A DNA stretch of 64,000 bases from Sipunculus nudus (lineage: Eukaryota; Annelida; Sipuncula; Golfingiida; Sipunculidae), in contig CM049319.1 in assembly GCA_026874595.1 (NCBI GenBank), positions 40,057,473-40,121,472 on the forward strand, given 5' to 3'. The translations under genes were made by a program, and so were the position numbers. This document shows positions 1-12,299 of this stretch, piece after piece; within the stretch, counting starts at the first letter, position 1, and each line of letters starts with the position of its first letter. The notes beneath the pieces are model-generated. The model was not told the DNA's origin, did no database searches, and was given only the letters and a program-made list of their open reading frames with translations.

Positions 1-665
1 TCTGTTTAAGTTTTCATCTGCCCTCAAGATTTTTCCACATGTCATAATTTTGGTTGCTTATCAAGCATGAAAGACCATAGCAGGGGACATTAATTCCACG
101 AATTGGCTTGTTTGCAGTAGTTATATTGGCCGATAACATAATTTATCACCCCAACTGCACATGTAGTCACCTTATACAAGGGCAAATACAAGGATTTCAA
201 ACTAACCTGGTATGGCATTCCATACCATGCTAGTGTCGAAACTACTTTCCATACCATGCTAGTGTCGGAACTATTTTTTTCTCAACACTTTTCACCCAGT
301 AGTCTTGGAAGTATCGACGTATCGTCCGCCCCAGTGCAGGTGTCTGCTAGTTTTTTCCGGGATAATTTTTTTTATACATGTTTCAGGTGAAGCAGTATAA
401 ACCTTTCTGGTCCAAAGATCGCAGGTGCTAAAGAATAAAACCTCACCTTCCTTTGATTTTGTAAGAGATCAATAATCCAAAATATGACAAAACAGGTTAC
501 AGCGTGAACGACTTTTTCATTGCCAGAACAAAGAGTGTAGGCCTAATGTGATTGATGCACTCTGGCTCAAATAATAAGCCAGGCAAACTGATTACGTCAG
601 TCCATTGAAGGTGACGCGCGACCGATCATTGTGACGTCACATTGTCTCACAAACACTACACAGCC

Positions 666-773
666 ATGACATGGAATGTGTTCGGACAGTGTTCCATGGA
701 TGAATGTACTTTCAAGCACTGCAGCAGTCAATCGGTACTTCAGCATAAATTTCGCAAAAGAGCCGCAAAGTAA
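666..773 (+). other. 35-codon small ORF, unproven
   Basis: The ORF runs from ATG at 666 to TAA at 771-773, with an A at -3 relative to its own reading context (cagccATGa). It encodes a cysteine-containing basic peptide (four Cys, C-terminal KFRKRAAK). It lies 27 bp downstream of a TGACGTCA palindrome in a locally CpG-richer stretch (gacgcgcgaccg). That combination could be an alternative promoter and first exon, but chance is equally likely. No family was recognised. Confidence 0.12.
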
Positions 774-1583
774 ATAATTTTTTACATTATATATTATATC
801 TCTTTACACCAGATCAGCAGAATATCTGTATATTTACTTTAAACCAAACTGTAATATTCTTAAAAATAAAATATTATTTGCAAACAATACATGCGGACAA
901 GTGGTTTTGGGACAGATAAAATATATTTTCACCAAAAATTATCTATGTATGTAAGGATATACTAAAATAAAAAAAAAAAAGGAACTAAATAATTACCGGC
1001 CCCCTTTAAGATACATATACTGATACAGCTTGACACCATGGAATATGTTGCCTGCAGTTCCACGACATATACCTACCCTGCACCTAGCAGAATCTTCTAG
1101 GCCTACCTGAATATTTCTTGGATGGTCTAGATTCATTAAGAAATGGATAATACTGAAATTTTAATGAGACTTGGCAGAAAATGTATGTAATCGTAATAAA
1201 TTTCTGTAAAATTTTAATGTAGTTTTAAGAAATTTAATATACAGGTCATAATACTAATTGGAAGTGGCTCAGTTTCCGGCATTATTAAATACAGCCGGCA
1301 TTGCCGACAGTTTAGTCATCTAGATCTACTCATATATATCAATAGTCTCTTTGACTTTTAATTATACTTTTACTAAAAGTTGTACAGCTCGGTTAAAGTA
1401 CATCCAAATTAAAGAAAATGTTTTAATAGTTATGTTCTAAGAATGTAATGAGAATTTTTTTTTACATCAAGACCTATGACAGGATATAACGAAATATTGC
1501 ACAACTGTAACCATACAATTTACCATCTTTAGTCTTTAATGTTATTATATTTTTAAACATATTATAAGAACATTATTGTAACT

Positions 1584-1585
<2 letters not shown>

Positions 1586-1615
<30 letters not shown>
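1586..1615. repeat. (TA)15 microsatellite
   Basis: Uninterrupted TA dinucleotide run of about 30 bp. Confidence 0.97.
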
Positions 1616-1620
<5 letters not shown>

Positions 1621-2431
1621 GTACTGAATAAAATATTCACAAACGTCTTCTCCATTTAAATTGAGAAACCTTACTAAATTTAGTATTTTTTAACATCCGT
1701 ACATACATGTACTCATGACAGAGAGTTTAGCACTGATTGTCAGATCATGTAAACACAAGTTTTTTATTGAAGTTGTTTCGTTGAGGTTCTCATGTTGTCA
1801 AGGACGCTTAGCAGCCTGCATTTGTGCTCATGATGTATGTCTGTTGATATTTGTCCTCACCGTTTGAAAACACTTGTTTTAGCTAAAGCCCAGCACACTT
1901 TCTCATTAATTTTATACCTCACCTGCTCGGCCCAACATCAAACATGTAGGAGAGTTCCTCTGGACAATTTTTGGTTCCAATATAGAGGGTTACAAATTTA
2001 GTTGTTCTTATGGTTTAAATGGATCTCTGTGTGGAAGAATCGCACCGTGGGTGTAGGGCATCAATGAAATTCCTTAAAAAACATTTACTACCAAGAAACA
2101 TAGTCCTTCTTATTATTTTGAAATTAAACATATGATTGTAGCTAGTGAGTGATAATTACATCCTTTATTTTCAAACTGAAAAGCAACTCTTTTATAGAGT
2201 GAGAGAGGACTAAAGATTTAAAATTCCTATGGTTTATACGGAAAACTTTAGTTAGGTGTAATAATATGTACATGGGTGTAGGAATACTAATCTTGTAATA
2301 CATGTTGGGTATCAATGAAATTCCATAATATGTTTACTATTAAGACATAGTCCCACTTAAAATTTTGAATTTACTGAAATAAAAACACTTTCTCGCAGAT
2401 AAAAACACATTCACGTGGGGTGATAAATATC

Positions 2432-2582
2432 AAACCAGGTTTGTGCCTGACACATAAGAGGTTACCGGGTTTGTCTGGTATGGGTAATTCACAGAACAGG
2501 CTTGTGCGCGCACTCGCCTGATCTGTGAATTGCCCACACCAAACTCACCCGGTAACCTATGTATCACGCACTCACCTGGTTT
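2432..2582. repeat. 151-bp near-perfect hairpin (fold-back element)
   Basis: The left arm starts AAACCAGGT and the right arm ends ACCTGGTTT. The arms are about 75 nt each and pair with roughly ten mismatches and one 3-nt gap around a GCGCGC centre. The inner blocks GGTTACCGGGT and AATTCACAGA are complementary between arms. Downstream at 2590 the DNA continues as family-A body sequence, so the hairpin interrupts an older element. It could be a fold-back MITE or a structured RNA precursor. Confidence 0.85.
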
Positions 2583-2697
2583 GCTATATATGTACCTTGT
2601 AAAAAATCAGGAAAGATATTTACTCACTTTACATGATAATTGTTCAAACTTGAGAGCCCATTTAAAGCATATAACTATATTTAATTTAGTTTTAATT
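2583..2697 (+). mobile_element. Fragment of family-A rolling-circle-like element body
   Basis: The sequence from about 2605 (aaaaatcaggaaagatattt) to 2697 matches 34534-34632 base for base with few differences, so this is a piece of the family-A body. It is cut on the left by the hairpin and on the right by a family-B 5' end. Confidence 0.75.
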
Positions 2698-4284
2698 GTA
2701 TCGCCAGACATAGTCTGGAGATACTATGGTTTAGGCACGGTCGCGCCGCCGCCGCCGTCGCAGAGATTTCTTTTGGACACAATAACTCAAAAAATATTTC
2801 ACGGATCTTTACCAAACTTGGTATATGTATAGATATGGGTGAGAGGACAACGCCTATTTAAAATGAGGTCATGACCACTACTAGGAGAGTGACCTTCACC
2901 TTGAATAGGTTCAATTTTCGGGAAAATCACACAAATTCTTAAATATCTCAAGAAAACTTGCATGGATTGATCCCAAAATCAAGTTGATTGAAGATCATGG
3001 ATAGGGTTGTCATGTTCCAGAAACTGGTGGCGCCACCTATTATTCTTTACTTGTTTTCATGCCGTTTAATATCCCCAAAATTGCTACTTGACAGTACTGT
3101 GAGCATTATAAGTCAAAAACTAATGGACAGATTTCTTTCATATTATGCAGATACATAGACATGGGTTATGGGATGATGTATATATATATAAATTGGGGTC
3201 ATGACCTTTCCTATTAGAGTGGCCTTGACCTTGAATATTGCCATATATGGTGAAAATTACACAAAATCATTAATATCTCAATAAGGGATGCATGCATTGG
3301 TCCAAAAATCAACATGTTCGAAGATCTTGGAAAGTATTGTCATGTACCGGAAACAGGTGGCGCCACCTGTTATTCTTTTACTTGTTTTGTGCCGTTTAAT
3401 ACCCCATCATTGCCATTTATCAGTACTGTGAGCATTATAAGTCAAAAACTAATGGACAAATTTCTTTCATATTATGCCTATACATGGATATGGGTTATAG
3501 GATAATGTTTATTTGAATAGGGGTCATGACCTTTCCAATGAGTGGCCTTGACCTTGAATATTGCCATATATGGTGAAAATCACACAAAATCATTAATTTC
3601 TCAATAAGGGATGCATGCATTGGTCCAAAAATCAACTTGACCCAAGATCTTGGATAGTAATGTCATGTACCGGAAACAGGTGGCGCCACCTGTTATTCTT
3701 TTACTTGTTTTCGTGCCGTTTAATACCCCATCATTGCCACTTAACAGTACATTTATAACCTGTGAGTATTATAAGTCAAAAACTAATGGACAGATTTCTT
3801 TCATATCATGCATATACATAGACATGGGTTATGGGATAATGTATATATAAATTGGGGTCATGACCTTTCCTATTAGAGTGGCCTTGACCTTGAATATTGC
3901 CATATATGGTGAAAATTACACAAAATCATTAATATCTCAATAAGGGATGCATGCATTGGTCCAAAAATCAACATGTTCGAAGATCTTGGAAAGTATTGTC
4001 ATGTACCGGAAACAGGTGGCGCCACCTGTTATTCTTTTACTTGTTTTGTGCCGTTTAATACCCCATCATTGCCATTTATCAGTACTGTGAGTATTATAAG
4101 TCAAAAACTAATGGACAAATTTCTTTCATATTATGCATATACATGGATATGGGTTATAGGATAATGTTTATTTGAATAGGGGTCATGACCTTTCCAATGA
4201 GTGGCCTTGACCTTGAATATTGCCATATATGGTGAAAATCACACAAAATCATTAATTTCTCAATAAGGGATGCATTGATTGGTC
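2698..4284 (+). mobile_element. Family-B element with four tandem core repeats, 3' end lost
   Basis: It begins GTATCGCCAGAC with a CCAGAC-ATA-GTCTGG hairpin and a GC-rich ccgccgccgccgtcg stretch. Tandem cores of about 330 bp follow, each with GGTGGCGCCACCT (near 3026, 3358, 3681, 4017) and GACCTTGACCTTGAATA. The stretches around 3190-3540 and 3850-4200 are nearly identical, showing a recent 659-bp dimer duplication. The CTAG 3' terminus is missing; sequence switches to another family at about 4285. No long ORF and no transposition protein. Confidence 0.75.
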
Positions 4285-5357
4285 CACAGTGTACAGTTAT
4301 TCTCATATCACCCTCCCCCCCCCCCCTCCACCAAGTGTAGTACAAACATTGTTATTGTTTGAAATGTATTTCTTCTATTGTAAATTAAGTTGTTTTAACA
4401 TCATTGTTCAAAACTGTTCTAAATCAAGGAGTAATCCGTAATGCCATGTTGTAGTAATGTAAAATTTTTAAGATATTTATTTCCTTTAAAATAATTTTAA
4501 CCAATTTAAATATAAATAAACCCATCAGGAAGTATAACTTGATAATATATGAGCAAAGTTTGGATAAATAAAGGGTGCAATTTTAAATTGTAAATTCTGA
4601 ATCAAGTTACATTTTCAGATATTTATTGTTTTGCAAATTTATATTTATATATTTTTGGTGGTAAAAATAAGTACAAATCTGTGCTTATTGTGTTGTTATC
4701 TGACATAATTTGGGATAAATGGTAATGCATTTTAGAATTGTGAATCAACTTATATATGCAAATACATATGTTATATTGCAATTATAAAGTTTATAAATTT
4801 GAAAAAAAAAATTGATGTTGTGTAAAGAATGAGGATTTTATGCAAACATAAGTTCATTATTTTCCTGCCACAGTATATTATGAAATAAAGTGATTGGCAT
4901 TGTTTATCCAACTCTGTCTGTTTTGAAATATTTTATGAATAAACTTTTCCCCCTTTAAGCACTGTTGCCCTAAATATCATATCCTGTGTGTATATTCAGA
5001 GTTCTTGTAACTCTCACAATTAACCCCCTCCCCCCCCTTGCCATTGTGGCCTTGCACATGTTGACTTGCCCATCAGTTTTATAGCAACAGTATAAGGATT
5101 TATTAACTGAGGAAAATATTAGTGTAATAAAAAATTAGGATCTAATTGAAACATGTATATTCTTGCCTCAGCAGAATAGGACATAAAGTGATCAGGCCTA
5201 TCTCTGTTTATCATTAAATATATACTAATTATGAATCAACTTTTTCCTATAAGCACTGTTGAATTCTCCCCCCTCTCTCTCTTTTTCTCTACCGCTCTCT
5301 CTCTCTCTCTCTCCTGCCTTCTTCTGTCCAGACTTATTTATACATTGACATATTTTT
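4285..5357 (+). mobile_element. Family-A 3' body fragment, AT-rich, with poly-C and CT tracts
   Basis: It starts with the stretch tgtacagttattctcatatc plus a C12 tract at 4315-4326, also found at 52571-52627. It continues with AT-rich body shared with 44390-44700 and 52680-53220, and contains a CT-rich microsatellite at 5266-5313. No gene seen. Confidence 0.65.
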
Positions 5358-6091
5358 AGCTTGTAAGCTTAGGGGATGGCACAGTGTCTACCATTGTCCG
5401 TCATCCTTACTTAACCCCTGCTGTTTCAAAACCATCAGAGCTAGCATCCCCAAATTTTATGCAAAAATATGGCACATGTATATCAAATGTTGTGGGATTA
5501 AATTTTTTGTGGCGCCACCTGCATGAACTTACAATTTACAGGGAAAAGGCTTGAAAACTAATGAAAATATTCTTCTCCGAATCCATCAAGCCAAATTGTT
5601 CATCATTTCACAGGAATGATCCTAGAGATGAGCTCTCTCAAGTTTGTTCAAATGGTTTGGTTAGGATGAATTTTTTCCGAGTTACAGGAATTTGAACTTA
5701 GTCATTTGTCCAAGTAAGCATGCTGACATTACAAACTCAGAAACAACAGGAGCTAGCATCACCAAGTTTTGTGCAAATGTTGGTCACATGACTCATATTT
5801 GAAATTGCGGTTTTTATGGCACCACCTACATCGACATGTTTTATACGGGCAAAAACCTTGTAATTTTAGCCTCTTTCAGCTTAAAAATATTTAGTACATT
5901 GTACATGTGCATGTCACATATGTTATTGAAAATTAATCAAATACTTTTCAAATAATGGTTGAGCATGTTATCATGGAAGCATTATACCTGATGTATTTTT
6001 TTTACAGAATTTTATCTCAGTTAATTAATTAAATGTGTATATTATGCTGTTCTCTTCTTTCTTCCTTATTCTATCATTGACAGGTGTGTAT

Positions 6092-6144
<53 letters not shown>

Positions 6145-6211
6145 TAAATATTATGCATTTGCTAAAAATTTTTCAAAATTCAGCTCAGCGATGTGACCCA
6201 TGGGTCCCTAG
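5358..6211 (+). mobile_element. Family-A-related element, complete, 854 bp
   Basis: It begins TTTTTAGCTTGTAAGCTTAG, with a self-complementary AGCTTgtAAGCT. It carries core repeats with GAGCTAGCATC and GGCGCCACCT, and a TA microsatellite near its 3' end (6094-6138). It ends CAGCTCAGCGATGTGACCC, then ATGGGTCCCTAG at 6211 followed by TT. The palindromic terminus and CTAG end match the other copies. Confidence 0.72.
6094..6138. repeat. (AT)22 microsatellite
   Basis: Uninterrupted AT run inside the element at 5358-6211. Confidence 0.97.
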
Positions 6212-6400
6212 TTCTTAATTGACCAACGGGGCCATTTCCTCTTAGATTTTCAAATGCATCTATACATATAAATTTATATAACTGTAGAAAATATCCTTTT
6301 CCATTTGCTAAAATTTCAAAACTATGAACAGCTAAGCACCATGATCCATGTTATTGTATATTTGTCCCCAGTGGGTAAATTTGAATATATATTTGATCAG

Positions 6401-6563
6401 GCCAGACCCAACCAGACTACTCCTGACTTTCAATGCAAGCACAACAATGGTGGATAAATTTCATCAAAACACAGCGTTACACTGGGCCTGCACATCAGGG
6501 AACCATGTGTCAGTTCGTCAGCTGGTTGACGTTGGGGCAAATGTTGACATACCAAATGACCAG
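6401..6563 (+). CDS. ZDHHC17: ZDHHC17/HIP14-like palmitoyltransferase, exon with last ankyrin repeat (part 1)
   Basis: The exon encodes PDPTRLLLTFN followed by an ankyrin repeat with the signature NTALHWACTSGN and ending GANVDIPNDQ. In the HIP14 family the ankyrin repeats recruit substrates such as huntingtin and SNAP25. The acceptor is gatCAG|G at 6399-6400, giving a start on the third base of a codon. A cccCAG acceptor at 6370-6371 has a better pyrimidine tract and stays open, but would add WVNLNIYLIR, which is unlike the family, so I prefer 6401. The donor is CAG|GTGCTT and the exon ends in phase 0. Earlier ankyrin exons must lie upstream of the window. Family identity is firm; the choice of acceptor is less so. 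Confidence 0.9.
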
Positions 6564-6952
6564 GTGCTTTCTTTGTATTTCTTAGCTGCACAAAATTTCA
6601 TAAAGGTTCCATAGCTGTTTTTAATTTACAGTTTTTTTGAATGTGCAGTTTTATTACTCTTATAATACAAAGTCTTGTGGCATAAACTCTAAAATTATTT
6701 GAATGTATCTGTTTTGAACAAGTATTTTTGCATGAATGGTCTTGTTTATGTTCATTAAGTAAAGCATTTTAAATAGGAACAGTATATATGTTGGTTGTCC
6801 AGTGTGTTTACTGATTTAAGTGTTAAAATGCAACCTGTAACAAGAGTTTTTTTTAACATTTTTAAATGAATATTTATCTGTGTGGTTATGAGTTTGCATG
6901 TAATGTGACTTGACACTTTCATATGACTGTAAATGACTATTTCCATGTGCAG

Positions 6953-7078
6953 GGTGAAACACCGTTACAAATAGCTATGAAAAAGAAAGGAACATGGATA
7001 CAGACCAAGCTTCGTATGGCACAGGCATCTCGTAACTACAGCGATGATACATTCATGGGAAAACTCACATCAGACCCA
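6953..7078 (+). CDS. ZDHHC17: ZDHHC17/HIP14-like, exon completing last ankyrin repeat and linker
   Basis: The 42 codons start GETPLQIAMKKKGTW, the second half of the ankyrin repeat begun in the previous exon. They end in a charged linker with NYSDDTFMGKLTSDP that leads to the first membrane segment. The acceptor is tgtgcAG|GGT and the donor CCA|GTGAGC, both phase 0. The intron before it is only 389 bp, the shortest in the window. A terminal inverted repeat of a DNA transposon begins 30 bp after the donor, so the following 10.3-kb intron is colonised almost from its first base. The ankyrin-linker order matches ZDHHC17/ZDHHC13; identity inferred from memory of the family. Confidence 0.92.
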
Positions 7079-7108
7079 GTGAGCAACTGGTTTCTTATAA
7101 CTACAGTA

Positions 7109-8265
7109 CAGTAAAATTCCTTGCAGAAGTTGTGACTTGTACTAGGAAATCAAATGATAAAAACCCTAATTTTCTGGCAAAGTTTGGGTGTGACTTGTAG
7201 TACATACTTATCCCTTCAAAGTCAGCTTTCCCAGTACATGAAAGTTGTCAGATGAGTGATAATCGGCCAGTCCTTTCACCAGTGCTTTGTGAAACGTCAT
7301 TTCCCAATAATTTACACCTTTTACCATATCTTATAAAAACAAGCCTTATGTTTGGTGAACTGATGGGATTTTCATTTTTCACATTATATGCAAATTATTA
7401 GCTTGCCCAGATCAAGGACTACCAGTTCTGCATGAGAAGTCGCAATTAAAGTGTCACTCCCAAACCTGCACTGCTGTTATATTAGGAGTCAATTTTACAC
7501 GTATGTAAGTCTGCCGCTCTTTGATGTGACAGTTACACTTTCTTTCTGGTTAATCCATGTCATTATGAAAAACCTGCGTTTTCATATCAGTTTATACTTT
7601 TAAAGTTATGTTACATTTAAATTTGCTCTGAAAGCCTCTTCCAGAGCGCCACCGAGTACCAGCTGACCATTGAAGCTGTGTAGAGGAAGTTAAAACCCAG
7701 GGTCACACGTGGAATGTCTTTTACATCCTGTTGGTCAACTAAGCCTTTAATGATTGGTATCCACAGGTGTAAACTCCCTTATTAAGAACCATTAAGTCAC
7801 CATTATGTTGTGTGGCTTTCAAGTATTTTGCATAACTATATATGTTCTACACGTTAGCTCACTAAGCTGTGAACATACAATCTGCTTGGTGTTTTACCCA
7901 TGTCACTTTCATGGCGATCATATCCCTCATCGGCCTTCAACAATATGACGTCACCCATACATTATGGTCAATCATGTGTTGACCTGTTTGTAATGTTTTC
8001 TAATGAAGACACATAAAAGTACTATGAAATAACAAACACCATACAGATCTACATTTTATTAATTGAAATGGTTACATACTCACCAAACCAACATTGTTTT
8101 ATGTCATGATTGATCTGGTACAACGTAGCTGAGGTTGTTCGACATTCAAGCCATTTCAACATGATCACTGAAAATAATGAAAATAATGGACTTTCCAGAT
8201 GTAATCACAGATGAAAAATTATTATTCTTAGTAAATGTAATACAAGTAAATTTAATGGTGTTTAT
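7109..8265 (+). mobile_element. Left part of an old TIR transposon (copy 1 of the 22410 family)
   Basis: It starts with CAGTAAAATTCCTTGCAG after a TA and follows 22410-23570 throughout. Many CpGs of the other copy are TG or CA here (gttgtgacttg for gtcgcgacttg), as expected for an older copy in methylated DNA. It stops at a T-run where a family-A 5' end begins at 8270. Confidence 0.8.
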
Positions 8266-8269
8266 TTTT

Positions 8270-8553
8270 AGCTCAGCTGACTATAAATCATCAGAGCTAT
8301 GGTCAGGGACCATTGGATGCCGTCTGACTGTCTGTGTGTCCATCTGTTTGACTGACACAGTTTGAAATCGTTAGACATTCAAATCCAAAATTTGTTATAC
8401 TGTAAGATGTCTCCAAGATCTCCTACCAAACTGAAAACTGGGTCACTGCAACTTTGTTCCTTTGAAAAAATTGAGGGAAACCACAATTTTCAGTTAAAAA
8501 CCTATTATCACACTTCAGGACTGCCTTATATCAAACCCCATTTCTGTTTTTAG
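8270..8553 (+). mobile_element. Family-A element, 5' fragment
   Basis: It starts AGCTCAGCTGACTATAAATC, the family hairpin with small changes, and continues through the conserved body (tctccaagatctcctaccaa). It is cut at 8553 where another element starts. Confidence 0.75.
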
Positions 8554-9840
8554 CGAACCTGTGAGCTTATGAAATGGTGTGGCGTCGTCCGTCGTCTGTA
8601 CGTTAACCCATACTATCTTGAAAACAGCAAGAGTAAGCATCACAAAATTTAATGCAAAAAATTAGTCATCTAAAAAACTCCATCGGATTTTGCTTATTTT
8701 TTGGCTAACTGCATTTTCTTAGATTTTATAGGGAAGAAGCTTAAAAACCTTTAAAAATCTTCTTCTCTGTACTGTTCAGCCAAATTGTCCAATATTTCAC
8801 AGAAATGATCCCTGGAACAATCTCTCAAGTTTGTTCAAATGGTTTAAGTTTGGTGATTTTTGGCCGAGTTACAAGAAGTTTAACTTAGTCATCTGTCCAA
8901 AAAAGCATACTAAAATTACAATCTCAGAAACTGCTGGAGCTATTTTATGGGAATATTTGTCACATGAGTCATATCTGAAATTGAGGTATTGGTGGCGCCA
9001 CCTGCGTCAGCCTTTTTTGTACGGGGGTCATCAGTGCCCTTATCATACTGAAGGCTACAAAACACTTCTTCTCTGAAACCATTTGGCCAAATTGTTTAAT
9101 ATTGCACAGAAATGATCTTAGGGTACTGCTTTCTGAATTTTGTTCAAATGGTCTCAGTTCAGTGACTTTTGGCTGAGTTATGGGAAGCTGAATTTAGCCA
9201 TATGCCATGACAGCCCATTTTAGCTCAGTGGCTAAAAAGATCTTCTCAACAAAAACCACTAGGCCAAATTCTTAAATCTGACACATTAATTATCATTAGA
9301 TGTTGATCATTCAAGTTTGTTCAAATGGTTTTGGTTCAGTGATTTTTGGCCGAGTTATGAGAAGCTTAACTTAGCCATTATTCTGTATTTTCCTGTAAGA
9401 GTCATAAACCTGCAAAACATTTTTGAAGGACACAACTGAGGCTAATTTGTTTAATATTTTACAACGACTTGAGCTAGCATCATGAAATATAATGTAAAAA
9501 ATTAGCCATCTGAAAAACTCTGCATTTTCTTAGATTTTATTGAGAAAAAGCTAAAAAATTGTTTAAAATCTTCTCCAAAACTGTCTAGCCAAATTGTTCA
9601 ATATTTCACAGAAATAATCTCTTATACCATCTCTCTCAAGTTTGTTCAAATGGTTAAATTTGGGTGAATTTTAGCCGAGTTACAGGAAGTTGAACTTAGT
9701 CATCTGTCTAAAAAAGCATACTAAAATGACAATCTCAGAAACGGCCGGAGCTTTCATCACCAAATTTTATGCCAGTGTTGGTCACATGAGTCATATATGA
9801 AATTCAGGTATTGGTGGCGCCACCTGCCTTGACCTTTTTT
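8554..9840 (+). mobile_element. Related core-repeat element (TTAGCGAACCTGTGAGC start), 3' truncated
   Basis: The start TTTTTAGCGAACCTGTGAGC resembles starts at 54293 and 57207. It carries cores with GGCCGAGTTACAAGAAG, TCAGAAACTGCTGGAGC and GGTGGCGCCACCTGC (near 8993 and 9812). It ends at a T-run where the 9841 family-A copy begins; no 3' terminus. Confidence 0.65.
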
Positions 9841-12299
9841 AGCTCAGCTGACTATAAGTCATCTGAGCTATAGTCGTGGTCCATTGTCCGTCGTCTGCCC
9901 GTCTGTCGTGCCGTCCGTCCGTCTGTCCTTCTGTAGATGTGGCACGTTTTGAAACCGTTAGACCTAGAAATCCAAAATTTGGCATAATGTTATATGTCCC
10001 CAAGATCTCTTACCAAGCTGAAAACTGGGTCTTTGTGACTTTGTTCCTTTGAGAAATTAAGGAAAAACCTCAATTTTTTATTAAAAACCTATTTTCACAC
10101 TTCAGGACTGCCTAATATCAAAACCACTCATCTGTTTTTCCTCATATTTACCATAAATATTCCTCTATATAGTTCCTATGTACATGCCAGAATTTTATGT
10201 TTGTATTATATAATTTAAAAAAGTTATGGGCCCAAACATAATGCATTTTGTAAAAAATCAGGAAAGATATTTGATCACTTAACACAAAACATGTTAAAGC
10301 TATGGACTTTTTTCCAGTAATATAACTTTAATTAATAAAAATTAAATTGTATACCCAAAATTAGATCAAAATCTTTTAAATTTTTAAAAATATTAACAAA
10401 AATAAAAAATTGGTACCTTAAATTTTGCCCAACTTTGACAATGGCACGTTTTTTTCCTGTAAGTACTGTGGATTTAATTTTCACAGCATGTTTTTGTAAG
10501 CATTTTGTCTGTTAACACCAAATATTTGAAACCAGTTGATCAAAAACTGTAGATTTTATTCAAGTTTTCAAGCACCATGTAACATATTGTTTACATCAAG
10601 CTAGTGTTATGCAGTTTGCAGGAGCTCAGTTCCCCTGCTTCAGCTCTCAGTTCCTAAAATTTGGCATACAATTGGATGTCTCCAAAATCCCCTATCATGC
10701 CAAGAATTTGGTCACTAGGACTTAATACTTTCGAGATATTAATGAAAAACTTCATTTTTCCATTAAAAACCCATTGTTACACTTCAAGACTGCCTAATAT
10801 CAAAACCACTGATCTGACTTTAATCATATATAATTTACATGTTTTTCTATACATTCTCTATGCACATGCCAGAAATGATGTCAGTATTGCATAGTTGTTT
10901 TAAGTTATGGGCCCAAACATAATGCAATTTGTAAAAAATCAAGAAATATATTTACTCCCTTAACAAGTGGCTTGCTGAAGCTAGAGATTTTTGTCAGGGA
11001 TGAAACATTATTTAATCAAGATTCAATTGAATTCCCAAAATTAGTTCTGAATTTTTAATTATTAGTTATTAGTATAAATATGAAATTGGTACCTTAAATT
11101 TTGCCTAACTTTGACCATGGCACGTTTGTTTCCTGTGAGCACTGTTGATATTATTTTCATATCATGCACACATAAGGATTTCAGCTTTTAAGTTTCCAAA
11201 GCTGAAAGAAATTGGCCAAAAATTGTAACTTTTATTAATGTTTTTATGAGACCATGTCAGACCTTGGCTATCTCCAGCCCCTCTTGAGTCACTTGTATGT
11301 TGACCTTGTTAAACTTTCAGCAAATTATGCATGCTTGAGGCGAGGCATATACTGGGGCAGCCAGGCAGCTTATGGACAGCCACAGTTGATCCAGGTGTCC
11401 AACCCAACTCATCTAGTAGTTTTAACCAACAACATAACAATAAACAATAAATTTTTATTGGTTTTTAATAACAAATTAAAGAAAAATAGAAAAGGAATTT
11501 GTTAGTTTATAATAATGGGGAATTAACTTGCAGTTACTAATGATATAAGAATCTTGTATCAATGGATAAAATGTCACATATTCCAAATAACACCATGCAG
11601 TCACCTATGGTATTTTTCAGTTCAATTTTAATAATAAAAAAGTAAATCATATTATTCATTACTAATCATTAGGGATCATATGAAGGAAATTTATGATAGA
11701 CAAAGATGCAGTTGATAATATTAATCTAGATTCCTGAATATGTACTCCATTATAAAATTTCTTGCATAAAGAAGGGGAATTCAGGTAAAAATGAAAGTAT
11801 ATGAATACCAGTGCAAATACTTTCAAAATGTATTCATGAATGCAATCATGAATATATTCTTTAATATTATTTTAATAATCATTTCAGTTATATTTCATTT
11901 TTTAAAAAATATTAAAAATAATAAGAGAATCGTCTGATATTTCATTTTAAAAATCATACGATTCTTTTATTATTTTTAATAAAAATTATATTTGGGACAA
12001 TATTTGTAATTTTTTTTAATAAATAGTTAAACTCTTATATTATATGCTCTGCTTATAAGTTATATGGCCAAGTCAAAATCTGTGTGACAATAGTACTCCA
12101 TTTGTTAATAAAATTAATGAAATCAATCCTCTTCCCTGTCTCTTAAGGTACTATCAAAATCATACATACAAGCTAAACAACAACAACTCATAATACAGCT
12201 TATATTTATTACCACTCAAAACCAGCATGTGCCTCATTTCTAAATCATATTTTTTTTATCATATATAACAGCTGAGCGCCGTGACCCATAGGTCCCTTG
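9841..12299 (+). mobile_element. Family-A element, complete long copy, 2.46 kb
   Basis: The 5' end is AGCTCAGCTGACT, a 3-nt loop (ATA) and the almost complementary AGTCATCTGAGCT, followed by a gtccgtc-rich stretch. The 3' end is CAGCTGAGCGCCGTGACCC, then ATAGGTCCCTTG, followed by TT. It aligns along nearly its whole length with 18317-20921, including the atgcagtttgcaggagctcag block at 10609. Short ORFs inside (77 to 83 codons) lack any recognised domain and look incidental. No Rep/helicase ORF, so non-autonomous. Rolling-circle (Helentron-like) class is inferred from end structure. Confidence 0.8.

Larger units (their letters stand above)
1..2431. other. AT-rich non-coding sequence upstream of first visible exon
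   Basis: No ankyrin-like or other recognisable exon was found here. It is presumably intron of the palmitoyltransferase gene, since the first visible exon starts mid-codon. Contents are a perfect CRE-type palindrome TGACGTCA at 632-639, a 35-codon ORF at 666-773, a TA microsatellite at 1586-1615 and otherwise unique-looking AT-rich DNA. Confidence 0.5.

Noticed and set aside
6348-6400. Upstream extension of the ankyrin exon to 6372 or to the ATG at 6348
   Set aside because: The added residues do not resemble the family; 6401 gives the conserved PDPTRLLLTFN start.
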